From Xanthomonas arboricola (GTDB lineage Bacteria > Pseudomonadota > Gammaproteobacteria > Xanthomonadales > Xanthomonadaceae): 64,000 nt of DNA. The DNA lies in contig NZ_QREM01000007.1 in the NCBI RefSeq assembly GCF_003353015.1, positions 868,044-932,043 on the forward strand, written 5' to 3'. Made by a program: the position numbers and the translations under genes. Within the stretch, counting starts at the first letter, position 1. Every line of letters starts with the position of its first letter. Positions 30,543 through 39,379 of this stretch are shown one piece after another. The notes beneath the pieces are model-generated. The model saw only the letters and a program-made list of their open reading frames with translations, was not told where the DNA came from and did no database searches.

Positions 30543-31133
30543 TCACTCCGCGCGCGGCTTGCCAGCCGCCGACTCGTTGGATGGTTTCTTCTTCTCGTGC
30601 CCGGGTTTTTTCGGGCCGGGCTTGTTCGGTTTTTGCGGGGCCAGGCCCAGAGCGACCCAATCCGGCACAATGCGCGCCTTGTCGATGTTGTCGAAGCCGA
30701 TCTGCACGTCCTTGCCGTCGACGGCGAACACCACCGCGTCCGCCTCGGACGCGATCCGCACGATCTGGCCCTGGAAGCGGCGCCGGCCATCCTGCGCCAG
30801 CTTCAACACGATCTTGGCGGACTCGCCGGCATGACGGCCGAACTGCTCCAGCGTGAACAACGGACGGTCCACACCCGGCGAGGACACCTCGAGCGTGTAG
30901 TTGCCGGTGATGGGATCTTCGACGTCGAGCTGGGCCGATACTTCGCGGCTCACGCGCTCGCAGTCATCGACGTTGATCACGCGCTCGGGCTGTTCGGCCA
31001 GCGGCACATCGATGTACAGGCGCAGCGTGGCGCCACCTGGAGCGGGAAGATATTCCACACCCAGCAGTTCCAAGCCCAGGGACTCAACCGTTGGACTCAG
31101 CAGATTCGCGATTTCGGTCGCTTTTTCGCTCAC
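30543..31133 (-). CDS. rimP: Ribosome maturation factor RimP
   Basis: 196-aa 30S assembly factor. Family motifs: [18 protein letters not shown] (about 13-30), [29 protein letters not shown] (about 55-75) and [15 protein letters not shown] (about 79-93). An unusual Lys/Pro-rich tail follows residue 165 ([19 protein letters not shown]). The GTG start is used. About 210 nt of hairpin-rich leader separates it from tRNA-fMet. Confidence 0.95.
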   Translation of the reverse strand: MSEKATEIANLLSPTVESLGLELLGVEYLPAPGGATLRLYIDVPLAEQPERVINVDDCERVSREVSAQLDVEDPITGNYTLEVSSPGVDRPLFTLEQFGRHAGESAKIVLKLAQDGRRRFQGQIVRIASEADAVVFAVDGKDVQIGFDNIDKARIVPDWVALGLAPQKPNKPGPKKPGHEKKKPSNESAAGKPRAE

Positions 31134-31198
31134 AGACTGCCCTGATCAGATGATTGCCAGTAGAACCCCGGCAACCGGCAGCAAACTTTCCGGTTCCG

Positions 31199-31228
31199 GA
31201 AAAAACAAGGGGCCCGATGGGCCCCTTG
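31199..31228 (-). terminator. Terminator/attenuator between tRNA-fMet and rimP
   Basis: Perfect 10-bp stem CAAGGGGCCC / GGGCCCCTTG, loop GAT (31206-31228), followed on the minus strand by TTTTTT. It lies about 65 nt before the rimP start. It should end much of the tRNA transcript; read-through or an internal promoter must supply rimP-nusA-infB. Nearby hairpins could modulate it. Confidence 0.8.
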
Positions 31229-31240
31229 CGTGAAAAAAGC

Positions 31241-31338
31241 CCGACCTCTCAGGGTCGGCGCAAAGACGGGAACATGCGTCTTTGCGATCCAAGAAGCTGA
31301 AGTACTGCCCTAAGGCATTGCATTAAAGCAGTACTTCA
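31241..31338 (-). promoter_or_regulatory. Three consecutive hairpins in the rimP leader
   Basis: Between the tRNA 3' end and the terminator hairpin lie three inverted repeats: GAAGTACTGC/GCAGTACTTC (31299-31308 with 31329-31338), CGCAAAGACG/CGTCTTTGCG (31259-31268 with 31277-31286) and CCGACC/GGTCGG (31241-31246 with 31253-31258). Stems of 10, 10 and 6 bp are perfect. They may be processing sites or part of an attenuation device; function not known. Confidence 0.6.
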
Positions 31339-31343
31339 AAACT

Positions 31344-31420
31344 TGGTAGCGGGGGCAGGATTTGAACCTGCGACCTTCGGGTTATGAGCCCGACGAGCTG
31401 CCAGACTGCTCCACCCCGCA
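31344..31420 (-). tRNA. Initiator tRNA-fMet (CAU)
   Basis: 77-nt tRNA with encoded CCA. The anticodon loop CTCATAA gives CAU. The anticodon stem has the three G-C pairs (GGG/CCC) and the D-stem the A11-U24 pair typical of bacterial initiators. The first acceptor position is unpaired (T1 opposite T72), equivalent to the C1/A72 mismatch of E. coli that permits formylation. It heads the rimP-nusA-infB cluster, the metY position. Confidence 0.96.
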
Positions 31421-31431
31421 GCAGAAGCGGA

Positions 31432-31460
31432 ATTATGAAGAACTTGAGCGGCAATTGCAA
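31432..31460 (-). promoter_or_regulatory. Sigma-70-like promoter of tRNA-fMet
   Basis: Minus-strand -35 TTGCAA (31455-31460) and -10 CATAAT (31432-31437) with a 17-nt spacer. The -10 box ends 11 nt before the mature tRNA 5' end. The 184-bp gap between nuoN and the tRNA is otherwise AT-rich and gene-free. Confidence 0.7.
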
Positions 31461-31624
31461 GCCCTAGTTTTTCATCGTTTGAAAACCCTGGCGGTCTTCA
31501 ACGTCGCGGCAAATGATAACCGCATTGCAACAAAAGCGAAACACCAATCACGACTTTATTTTCTGACACCGATCAAGCGGCGCGCGCAGCGGGCGCGCCC
31601 CGAGTGTTCGCAGGGGCGCCCGAC

Positions 31625-33088
31625 TCAGGCAAGGCCGGCGAATGCGCGTTGGCACCACACCATGATCGGACTCCAGGCCAGGCCAAGTGCGAGCAGTGCG
31701 AGCGCGTTGACGCCCAGCACGGTGCCGAGCACACGATCGTTGTTGGCAGGCAACGGCTCGCCCACCGGCTCGTCGAAGTACATGACCTTGATGACGCGCA
31801 GATAGTAGAAGGCGCCGATCACCGCGCAGAGCACACCGACCAGGGCCAGCCACAGCATGTCGCCATTGACCGCAGCGCCCAGCACCGCCAGCTTGGTCCA
31901 GAAACCCAGGAATGGCGGAATGCCTGCGAGCGAGGCCATGATGCACAGCACCAGGCCGGCCATCCACGGATTGCGCGCGTTGAGCCCCTTGAAGTCGTCG
32001 ATGTTCTCGGCTTCGAAGCCATTGCGCGACAACGCGATGATCGCGCCGAACGCAGCGGTCGACATGATGGTGTAGCTCACTGCGTAGAACATTGCCGCGG
32101 CATAGCCTTCCTCGCCGCCACCGGCCACGCCCATCAGCAGGAAGCCGATATGCGAGACGGTGGAATACGCGAGCATGCGCTTGAGATTGCTCTGCGCGAT
32201 CGCCATCAGGTTGCCGATCACCAGCGACACTGCCGACAGGCCACCGATCAGTAGATGCCACTGCGGCGACAGCGGGCCCATGCCGACTTCCAGCAAGCGA
32301 TACGCCATGCCGAAGGCGGCGAGCTTGGGCGCAGAGCTGATGAACAAGGCGATCGGCGCCGGTGCGCCCTGGTATACGTCGGGCAACCACATATGGAATG
32401 GCGCAGCACCCAGCTTGAACGCCACGCCGGCGATCATGAAGATGGTGCCGGTCAGCAGCAGGGTGCGCTCGTTGGATCCTTCGATCGCGTCATGGATGCC
32501 GCCCAGGCTGAGCGTGCCGGTGGCGCCGTAGACCAGCGACATGCCGTACAGCAGCAGGCCGGAGGCCAGTGAGCCGAGCACGAAATACTTCATCGCCGCT
32601 TCGGTGGCCAGGCCATTGTCGCGATTGGAAGCGACCAGCGCGTACGAGCACAGCGCGAGCAGTTCCAGGCCTAGGTACACCATCAGCAGGCTGCCGGCCG
32701 AGGTCAGCAACATCATGCCGGCGGTGGCGAACAGCACCAGCACCGGGATTTCGCCCTGATAGAGATTGCGTTCGCGCAGGTAGGTCCAGCCGTACACCAG
32801 GCTCAGACCGCTGACCAGCACGATCACCGTCTTCATCACGTCGGCCGCGGTGTCGCGCACGAACATGCCGTGGAAGATCTCACCCTGCCCGCCCGTGCCG
32901 GTCGCCAACAGCGCGAACACCACGGCAAGCACGGCCACGGAGAACAGGTGGGTCCAGACCTTGTTCCGCTGGCTCACGAACAGGTCGAGCATCAGCAGTG
33001 CAAAGGCGCCGCCGATCAGCACCAGCTCCGGAACAAGCGGAGCCAGGTCAGCGGTGGTCAACGGCGCGAGCGTTGGCGTGGTCATCAT
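31625..33088 (-). CDS. nuoN: NADH-quinone oxidoreductase subunit N
   Basis: 487-aa antiporter-like membrane subunit of complex I, with about 14 hydrophobic segments. The discontinuous-helix region SLVYGATGTLSLGGI and QSNLKRMLAYSTVSHIGFLLMG (about 290) carry the conserved Lys-rich proton-path pattern. Two adjacent ATG codons (33088, 33085) follow AGGA; the TTG at 33091 is less likely. Last gene of the nuo operon. An imperfect GC-rich hairpin follows (31588-31618) without a T-run. Confidence 0.95.
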   Translation of the reverse strand: MMTTPTLAPLTTADLAPLVPELVLIGGAFALLMLDLFVSQRNKVWTHLFSVAVLAVVFALLATGTGGQGEIFHGMFVRDTAADVMKTVIVLVSGLSLVYGWTYLRERNLYQGEIPVLVLFATAGMMLLTSAGSLLMVYLGLELLALCSYALVASNRDNGLATEAAMKYFVLGSLASGLLLYGMSLVYGATGTLSLGGIHDAIEGSNERTLLLTGTIFMIAGVAFKLGAAPFHMWLPDVYQGAPAPIALFISSAPKLAAFGMAYRLLEVGMGPLSPQWHLLIGGLSAVSLVIGNLMAIAQSNLKRMLAYSTVSHIGFLLMGVAGGGEEGYAAAMFYAVSYTIMSTAAFGAIIALSRNGFEAENIDDFKGLNARNPWMAGLVLCIMASLAGIPPFLGFWTKLAVLGAAVNGDMLWLALVGVLCAVIGAFYYLRVIKVMYFDEPVGEPLPANNDRVLGTVLGVNALALLALGLAWSPIMVWCQRAFAGLA

Positions 33089-33121
33089 CAAATCCTGGAA
33101 ATCAAAACGTACGGCAAGCTG

Positions 33122-34624
33122 TTACAGCTTGGTCGCGGCAATCTGGGTAGCCAGCTTGGCAATCGATGGTTCCATCAGATCGGTCAGCGGCTTCGGATAC
33201 AGGCCCAGGGCCAGCACGCCAACGGCGAACACCCCCAGCACGAACGCCTCACGGCCATTGATGTCCTTCAGCTCGGCCACGTGGGCGTTGGCCACCTCGC
33301 CGAAGAACACGCGCTTGTAGAGCCACAGCGTGTAGGCGGCGGTGATCACCAGCGTGGTGGCCGCGGCGAAGGCAACCAGCGGATGCTTCTGGAAGCTGGC
33401 CAGGATCACCATGAACTCACCGACGAAGCCACTGGTCCCCGGCAGGCCGGCGTTGGCCATGAAGAACAGCATGGAGAACGTGGCAAACCAGGGCATCACG
33501 TTGACCACGCCGCCGTAATCGGCGATGCGGCGGGTATGCATGCGGTCGTACAGCACGCCGATGCAGGAGAACATCGCGCCGGACACGAAACCGTGCGAAA
33601 TCATCTGCACCATCGCGCCCTGCAGGCCCAGACGGGCGGCATCGGTGCTGCCGTACTCACGCACCAGGGTGAACGCGATGAAGGTGCCAAGGGTGACAAA
33701 ACCCATGTGCGCGATGGACGAATACGCCACCAGCTTCTTCATGTCGTCCTGCACCAGGGCCACCAGGCCGACGTAGACGACCGCGATCAGCGACAGCGCA
33801 ATGACCAGCCAGGCGAACTCGTGGCTGGCATCGGGCACGATCGGCAGGTTGAAGCGCAGGAAGCCGTAGCCACCGATCTTCAACGCGATCGCAGCCAGGA
33901 TCACCGAGCCGGCGGTCGGCGCCTCCACGTGCGCATCCGGCAGCCAGGTGTGCACCGGGAACATCGGCACCTTGACCGCGAACGCGATCAGGAAGGCGAA
34001 GAAGATCCAGGTCTGTTCCTTGGCGGTCAGCTGCAGCGCGTACAGGTCGGCCAGCTGGAAGCTGCCGCCCTTCAGGTACAGGTACACCAGGCCCACCAGC
34101 ATCAGCACCGAGCCGAGGAAGGTGTACAGGAAGAACTTCATCGCCGCGTAGATACGCCGCGGACCGCCCCAGACGCCGATGATCAGGAACATCGGGATCA
34201 GCATGGCTTCGAAGAAGACATAGAACAGCATCGCGTCGGTGGCGGCGAAGATGCCGACCGTGACGCCTTCCAGGATCAGGAAGGCAGCGACGTACTGATT
34301 GACGCGCTTGTCGATCGAGCGCCAGGCGCCGATCAGGGCCAGCACCGTCACCAGCGTGGTCAGCACGATCAACGCGACCGCGATGCCGTCCACGCCCAGG
34401 TTGTAGCCGATGTTGTAGGCCGGGATCCAGGCATGCAGTTCGATGAACTGCATGGCGTCATTGGCCGTGTCGTAGCCCAGCAGCGGCAGACTCAGCACAA
34501 AGGTCGCCACTGCCACCGCCAAGGACGCCCAACGGGCAGTCTCGGCGTTGCGCAACGCGAGGATCAAGGCGCCACCGATAATCGGCAGCCAGATCAAGAT
34601 AGACAGTAAAGGCCAGTTCGACAC
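33122..34624 (-). CDS. nuoM: NADH-quinone oxidoreductase subunit M
   Basis: 500-aa proton-pumping membrane subunit of complex I. Conserved features: NLGVDGIAVALIVLTT near residue 80, LMLIPMFLIIGVWGG-like helix with the key Glu near 140, and FAVKVPMFPVHTWLPDAHVEAPTAGSV near 220. QDDMKKLVAYSSIAHMGFVTLG near 295 follows. GTG start. Sits between nuoL and nuoN with gaps of 20 and 33 nt. Confidence 0.96.
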   Translation of the reverse strand: MSNWPLLSILIWLPIIGGALILALRNAETARWASLAVAVATFVLSLPLLGYDTANDAMQFIELHAWIPAYNIGYNLGVDGIAVALIVLTTLVTVLALIGAWRSIDKRVNQYVAAFLILEGVTVGIFAATDAMLFYVFFEAMLIPMFLIIGVWGGPRRIYAAMKFFLYTFLGSVLMLVGLVYLYLKGGSFQLADLYALQLTAKEQTWIFFAFLIAFAVKVPMFPVHTWLPDAHVEAPTAGSVILAAIALKIGGYGFLRFNLPIVPDASHEFAWLVIALSLIAVVYVGLVALVQDDMKKLVAYSSIAHMGFVTLGTFIAFTLVREYGSTDAARLGLQGAMVQMISHGFVSGAMFSCIGVLYDRMHTRRIADYGGVVNVMPWFATFSMLFFMANAGLPGTSGFVGEFMVILASFQKHPLVAFAAATTLVITAAYTLWLYKRVFFGEVANAHVAELKDINGREAFVLGVFAVGVLALGLYPKPLTDLMEPSIAKLATQIAATKL

Positions 34625-34644
34625 GTTTTCTTATTCCGTACAGG

Positions 34645-36819
34645 TCAACGCCAGAAATGCATCAGTACCGCCAACAAGGCGATCAAACCGATGATCATTG
34701 CGAAGGCGTAGTGATAGAGGAAACCGGATTGCGTGCGACGCAGCAGATTTGCAGCCAGGTCGATCAGTCGGGCAGAACCATTGACGACGACACCGTCGAC
34801 CACATGGGTATCGATGGCACGTGACGCCTTGCCAAGGACCACGCCGCCACCGGCGAAGCCATTGATCCAGAGCTTGTCGAAACCGTACTTGTTTTCCAGC
34901 AGCCACACGACCGGCGCGAACGCCTTGCGCGATTTGGTCGCCAGTTCCGGCTTCCACAGGTAGAACAGTGCAGCGAGCAACAGGCCGGCAACGGTGAGGA
35001 AGAACGGCGCAGCCATCATGCCGTGCAACGCGAAGGCGACCGGGCCATGGAATTCTTCGGCCAGCGCGCCAACGGTATCGCGCGCCGGGTCGTAGAAATC
35101 GACGATGCCGGTGAAGAACGACACTGCCTGCCCCCTCATCGCATGTGCGGCGTGGTGGCCCTGCCAGTCGGTGCCGAACAGCATCGGGCCGATCGTGAAG
35201 AAGCCGATCGCCACCGACGGGATCGCCAGCAGGATCAACGGCAGCGTCACCACCCACTTCGACTCGTGCGGCTCGTGCGCGCCATGGTGGCCGTGGCCGT
35301 GGTCGTCGTGCCCGTGCGCTTCGGGTGCATGTGCGTCGTGCGCATGGCTGTCGTGCGCGTGGACCTGCGCCTCGGCATCGGCATGCGCACTGTCGTGGTG
35401 TCCATGGGCATCGTGCGCATGGGCATCGCGGAAGCGCTCCTTGCCGTGGAAGGTCAGGAACAGCAGACGGAAGCTGTAGAAGCTGGTCACCAGCACGCCG
35501 CCGAGCACCGCCCAGTAGCCATAGGTCGCGATCCAGCTATGCGACGCGTGGGCATGGTGGGCCGCCGCTTCGATGATGGTGTCCTTGGAATAGAAGCCGG
35601 AGAAGAACGGCGTACCAACCAAGGCCAGCGTACCGATCACACTGGTCCAGTAAGTCACCTTCATGTACTTGCGCAGGCCGCCCATCTTGCGCATGTCCTG
35701 CTCGTGGTGCATGCCGATGATGACCGAGCCGGCCGCCAGGAACAGCAGCGCCTTGAAGAAAGCATGCGTCATCAGGTGGAACACCGCCGCCGAATACGCC
35801 GACACGCCCAGCGCCACGGTCATGTAGCCGAGCTGGGACAGCGTCGAATACGCGACCACGCGCTTGATGTCGTTCTGCACGATGCCGATCAGGCCGGTGA
35901 AGAAGGCGGTGGTCGCACCGATGAACAGGATGAAGTTCAGTGCGGTTTCCGACAGTTCGAACAGCGGCGACATGCGCGCGACCATGAAGATGCCGGCCGT
36001 CACCATCGTCGCGGCATGGATCAGTGCCGAAATCGGCGTCGGTCCTTCCATCGAGTCCGGCAGCCACACGTGCAGCGGCACCTGCGCCGACTTGCCCATC
36101 GCACCGATGAACAGGCAGATGCAGATCAGCGTCATCACGCTCCATTCGTGGCCGGCGAACAGCTGCACCTTGGCACCGGCCATGGTGGTCGCGTTGGCGA
36201 ACACGGTGGAATAGTCCAGCGAGCCGAACCACAGCAGCACGCCGGCGATGCCGAGAATGAAACCGAAATCGCCGACGCGATTGACCAGGAACGCCTTCAT
36301 GTTGGCGAACACCGCAGTCGGGCGCTTGAACCAGAAACCGATCAGCAGGTACGACACCAGGCCCACCGCTTCCCAGCCGAAGAACAGCTGCAGGAAGTTG
36401 TTGCTCATCACCAGCGTGAGCATGGAGAAGGTGAACAACGAGATGTAGCTGAAGAAGCGCTGGTAACCCGGGTCTTCTTCCATGTAGCCGATGGTGTAGA
36501 TGTGCACCAGCAGCGACACGAAGGTCACCACCACCATCATCATCGCAGTCAGGCGATCGACCATGAAGCCGACATGCGCCGAGTAGTTACCGACGTCGAA
36601 GAAGGTGTACAGGTTCTGGTTGAACGGGCTGGCGCCCTGCTCCACCAGTTGATACAGCGTCAGGCACGACAGCGCGCAGCTGATCGCCACGCCGAGGATG
36701 GTGACGTATTGCGCGCCCTTGCGCCCCACCTGGCGACCGAACAGGCCGGCGATGATGCTGCCGACCAGCGGTGCAAGCACCACTGCAATCAGCAGACTCT
36801 TGGAGAGAGTGATTTCCAT
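34645..36819 (-). CDS. nuoL: NADH-quinone oxidoreductase subunit L with His-rich insert
   Basis: 724-aa distal proton-pumping subunit of complex I. Conserved core: FMVDRLTAMMMVVVTFVSLLV, FFGWEAVGLVSYLLIGFWF near residue 150, SAQVPLHVWLPDSMEGPTPIS near 240, and QNDIKRVVAYSTLSQLGYM near 325. Oddity: a loop of about 55 residues near 465-520 (encoded at about 35268-35437) is packed with His and Asp (repeats such as HAHDAHGHHD). It accounts for much of the excess over the roughly 610-aa E. coli protein. The long C-terminal lateral helix follows. Confidence 0.96.
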   Translation of the reverse strand: MEITLSKSLLIAVVLAPLVGSIIAGLFGRQVGRKGAQYVTILGVAISCALSCLTLYQLVEQGASPFNQNLYTFFDVGNYSAHVGFMVDRLTAMMMVVVTFVSLLVHIYTIGYMEEDPGYQRFFSYISLFTFSMLTLVMSNNFLQLFFGWEAVGLVSYLLIGFWFKRPTAVFANMKAFLVNRVGDFGFILGIAGVLLWFGSLDYSTVFANATTMAGAKVQLFAGHEWSVMTLICICLFIGAMGKSAQVPLHVWLPDSMEGPTPISALIHAATMVTAGIFMVARMSPLFELSETALNFILFIGATTAFFTGLIGIVQNDIKRVVAYSTLSQLGYMTVALGVSAYSAAVFHLMTHAFFKALLFLAAGSVIIGMHHEQDMRKMGGLRKYMKVTYWTSVIGTLALVGTPFFSGFYSKDTIIEAAAHHAHASHSWIATYGYWAVLGGVLVTSFYSFRLLFLTFHGKERFRDAHAHDAHGHHDSAHADAEAQVHAHDSHAHDAHAPEAHGHDDHGHGHHGAHEPHESKWVVTLPLILLAIPSVAIGFFTIGPMLFGTDWQGHHAAHAMRGQAVSFFTGIVDFYDPARDTVGALAEEFHGPVAFALHGMMAAPFFLTVAGLLLAALFYLWKPELATKSRKAFAPVVWLLENKYGFDKLWINGFAGGGVVLGKASRAIDTHVVDGVVVNGSARLIDLAANLLRRTQSGFLYHYAFAMIIGLIALLAVLMHFWR

Positions 36820-36826
36820 CTACAGG

Positions 36827-37132
36827 TCAGCCCTTCAACGTATCGACTTCGGCCACATTGATCGTGCGGCGCGTGCGGAACAGAGTCACCAGGATCGCAA
36901 GGCCGATCGCGGCCTCCGCGGCGGCAACGGTCAGGATGAAGAACACGAACAACTGACCGGCGGGGTCGCCGAGCTCGCGCGAGAACGCGATGAAGTTGAC
37001 GTTGACCGACAGCAGCATCAGCTCGATCGACATCAGCAACACGATGACGTTCTTGCGGTTGAGGAAGATGCCGGCCAGGGAGATGCAGAACAGCACCGCA
37101 CCCAGTCCAAGCAGGTGGCCCAAGGTAATCAA
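36827..37132 (-). CDS. nuoK: NADH-quinone oxidoreductase subunit K
   Basis: 101-aa, three-helix membrane subunit of complex I. Features: [37 protein letters not shown], containing the conserved membrane Glu in helix 2, and [17 protein letters not shown] with the second Glu. Start codon is TTG at 37132, overlapping the nuoJ stop as TTGA; no ATG gives the full first helix. Confidence 0.95.
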   Translation of the reverse strand: MITLGHLLGLGAVLFCISLAGIFLNRKNVIVLLMSIELMLLSVNVNFIAFSRELGDPAGQLFVFFILTVAAAEAAIGLAILVTLFRTRRTINVAEVDTLKG

Positions 37133-37791
37133 GACTTCGCCTCCTGTCCGTCGGCCGCATCGAGCTTCGGCGCGACCTGTACCGGCTTTTCAACCGCCAT
37201 TTTGACCATGCGCAGACGATCGCCCGCCTTCACTCGCGACTGCTCGCCGGCATTCTGGTGCTTGATGCCGGTGCGCTTGCGCAGGGTCAGCATCACCGCT
37301 GCCACCACGGCCACGGTCAGGATCACCGCGGCAAACTCGAACGGCAGCAGGAACTCGGTGTAGAGCGTCCTGGCCAGCCAGGTCAGGTTCGACACGTCGG
37401 CAGCCTGCGCAGCGGCATTGTCGGCCGGGAACGGCGCGGCACTGCGCGCCTTGACGCCGATCAGGGTGACCATCTGCGCCAGCATGGCGACCGCCACGAT
37501 CACGCCGACCGGCATGTACTTGACCCAGCCTTCGCGCAGGCGGCTGGTATCGATGTCCAGCATCATCACCACGAACAGGAACAGCACCATCACCGCGCCG
37601 ACGTAGACCAGCACCAGCGTCACGCCGAGGAACTCGGCACCGACCAGCAACCAGATGCATGCCATCGAGAAGAAGGTGAGGATCAGGCACAACACGGCAT
37701 ACACCGGGTTGCGCACGCTGATCACCGCACCGGCGGACACGACCGCGACGGCGGAGAAGGCGTAAAAAGCAATAGTGACCCAGTCCATCAT
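37129..37791 (-). CDS. nuoJ: NADH-quinone oxidoreductase subunit J
   Basis: 220-aa membrane subunit of complex I with five helices. Conserved [22 protein letters not shown] near residue 25 and [29 protein letters not shown] near 50-80, the region of the pi-bulge helix. Two adjacent ATG codons (37791, 37788); the second has better spacing from a GAGG site. A long polar C-terminal tail follows the last helix. Lies 4 nt after nuoI and overlaps nuoK. Confidence 0.94.
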   Translation of the reverse strand: MMDWVTIAFYAFSAVAVVSAGAVISVRNPVYAVLCLILTFFSMACIWLLVGAEFLGVTLVLVYVGAVMVLFLFVVMMLDIDTSRLREGWVKYMPVGVIVAVAMLAQMVTLIGVKARSAAPFPADNAAAQAADVSNLTWLARTLYTEFLLPFEFAAVILTVAVVAAVMLTLRKRTGIKHQNAGEQSRVKAGDRLRMVKMAVEKPVQVAPKLDAADGQEAKS

Positions 37792-37795
37792 GACC

Positions 37796-38284
37796 TCAAC
37801 GGAAGGCGGCATCGGCAGCGCGACGTTCGGCGATCTCGGCTTCCAGCCGGTCTCCGATCGCCAGCAGCTGCGGCTTGTTGACAATGTTCTCGCCACGCTT
37901 CTCGAAGTGGTATTCGAGGATGTGCGTCTCGACGATCGAGTCCACCGGGCAGCTTTCCTCGCAGAAGCCGCAGAAGATGCACTTGAACAGGTCGATGTCG
38001 TAGCGCGTGGTGCGGCGCGTGCCGTCCTCGCGCTTGGCCGAGTCGATGGTGATCGCCAGCGCCGGGCACACCGCTTCGCACAGCTTGCAGGCGATGCAGC
38101 GCTCTTCGCCGTTGGGATAGCGACGCAATGCGTGCAGGCCACGGAAACGCGGCGACTGCGGGAACTTTTCCATCGGATACAGCACGGTGTACTTGGGCTT
38201 GAACGTGTATTTCAACGTCAGCCACAAGCCGCCTAGCAGTTCGAGCAGGAGCAGGCTCTTGAAGTAATGGGTGATCTTGTTCAT
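37796..38284 (-). CDS. nuoI: NADH-quinone oxidoreductase subunit I
   Basis: 162-aa peripheral-arm subunit holding two [4Fe-4S] clusters (N6a and N6b). Both ligand sets are visible: [12 protein letters not shown] near residue 64 and [12 protein letters not shown] near 104, each with the usual CxxCxxCxxxCP spacing. The N-terminal amphipathic helix ([17 protein letters not shown]) docks it to NuoH. Starts 3 nt after the nuoH stop. Confidence 0.97.
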   Translation of the reverse strand: MNKITHYFKSLLLLELLGGLWLTLKYTFKPKYTVLYPMEKFPQSPRFRGLHALRRYPNGEERCIACKLCEAVCPALAITIDSAKREDGTRRTTRYDIDLFKCIFCGFCEESCPVDSIVETHILEYHFEKRGENIVNKPQLLAIGDRLEAEIAERRAADAAFR

Positions 38285-38287
38285 CGG

Positions 38288-39379
38288 TTACACGCCCTTC
38301 TGGATCACGCCGTAAAACACCATCAATGCCGTCACTGCGATCCACACGATCGTGAGCGGGATGAACACCTTCCAGCCCAGACGCATGATCTGGTCGTAGC
38401 GGTAGCGCGGGAAGCTGGCGCGGAACCAGATGTAGGCGCTGGCGAAGAAGAACACCTTCATCAGCAGCCACGGCCAACCGCCCTTCCACAGCCAGTCGAT
38501 CCACGGCGAGACATCCGCGTTGACCCAACCCTGGATCGGGCTCAGCCAACCGCCGAGGAAGAAGATCGAGATCAGGAAGCTGACCAGGATCATGTTGGCG
38601 TATTCGGCCAGGAAGAACAGTGCGAACGCACCGCCCGAGTACTCCACCATGTGGCCGGCAACGATCTCCGACTCGCCTTCCACCACGTCGAACGGCGCAC
38701 GGTTGGTTTCGGCAACGCCCGACACCCAGTACACGATGAACAGCGGGAACAGCGGAATCAGGAACCAGTCGAAGAAGCCGGAGTTACCCGCCTGGGCAAA
38801 CACGATCTGGCTCAGGTTGACGCTACCGGAGGCAATCATCACGCCGACCAGCGCAAAGCCCATCGCGATCTCGTAGCTGACCACCTGCGCGGCCGAGCGC
38901 ATCGCGCCCAGGAACGCGTACTTGGAGTTGGATGCCCAGCCGGCCAGGATGATGCCGTACACGCCCAGCGAGGTCATCGCCAGCAGGTAAAGCAGGCCGA
39001 CGTTGGCATTGGACAGCACCAGCTGCGCATCGAACGGAACCACCGACCAGGCGGCGAAGGCCGGTGCCAGTGTCAGCAGCGGCGCGATGATGAACATCGC
39101 CTTGTGCGAGCTGCTCGGCTGCAGGATCTCCTTGAACAGCAGCTTGAACACGTCGGCGAAGGCCTGGAAGATGCCCATGCCCACATACATCGGCCCGTGA
39201 CGCACGTGCATCCAGCCGATCAGCTTGCGCTCCCAGACCACGTAGAAGGCCACCGATATGATCACCGGCACGGCGATCAGCAGGATCTTCAATACGGTCC
39301 ACAGCACGATGCCGCCATCGCCCAGACCGACAAACCACTGGTGCAGGGGATCGACCAGGTTCAACAGCAATTCGTTCAT
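38288..39379 (-). CDS. nuoH: NADH-quinone oxidoreductase subunit H
   Basis: 363-aa membrane subunit forming the quinone chamber. Conserved: [22 protein letters not shown] near residue 45, [25 protein letters not shown] near 150, [29 protein letters not shown] near 220, and [23 protein letters not shown] near the end. Its ATG overlaps the nuoG stop (ATGA). Confidence 0.97.
   Translation of the reverse strand: MNELLLNLVDPLHQWFVGLGDGGIVLWTVLKILLIAVPVIISVAFYVVWERKLIGWMHVRHGPMYVGMGIFQAFADVFKLLFKEILQPSSSHKAMFIIAPLLTLAPAFAAWSVVPFDAQLVLSNANVGLLYLLAMTSLGVYGIILAGWASNSKYAFLGAMRSAAQVVSYEIAMGFALVGVMIASGSVNLSQIVFAQAGNSGFFDWFLIPLFPLFIVYWVSGVAETNRAPFDVVEGESEIVAGHMVEYSGGAFALFFLAEYANMILVSFLISIFFLGGWLSPIQGWVNADVSPWIDWLWKGGWPWLLMKVFFFASAYIWFRASFPRYRYDQIMRLGWKVFIPLTIVWIAVTALMVFYGVIQKGV

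Noticed and set aside
32870-34609. 579-aa His/Gln-rich frame opposite nuoM and nuoN
   Set aside because: Composition is the complement of hydrophobic codons of membrane subunits; not a real protein.
35268-35437. His-rich repeat as a possible CRISPR or DNA tandem repeat
   Set aside because: The periodicity is from codons for His, Asp and Ala inside nuoL; there are no regular spacers and the frame is kept.
35023-36861. 612-aa His/Arg-rich frame opposite nuoL
   Set aside because: Same reason: antisense to a membrane protein.
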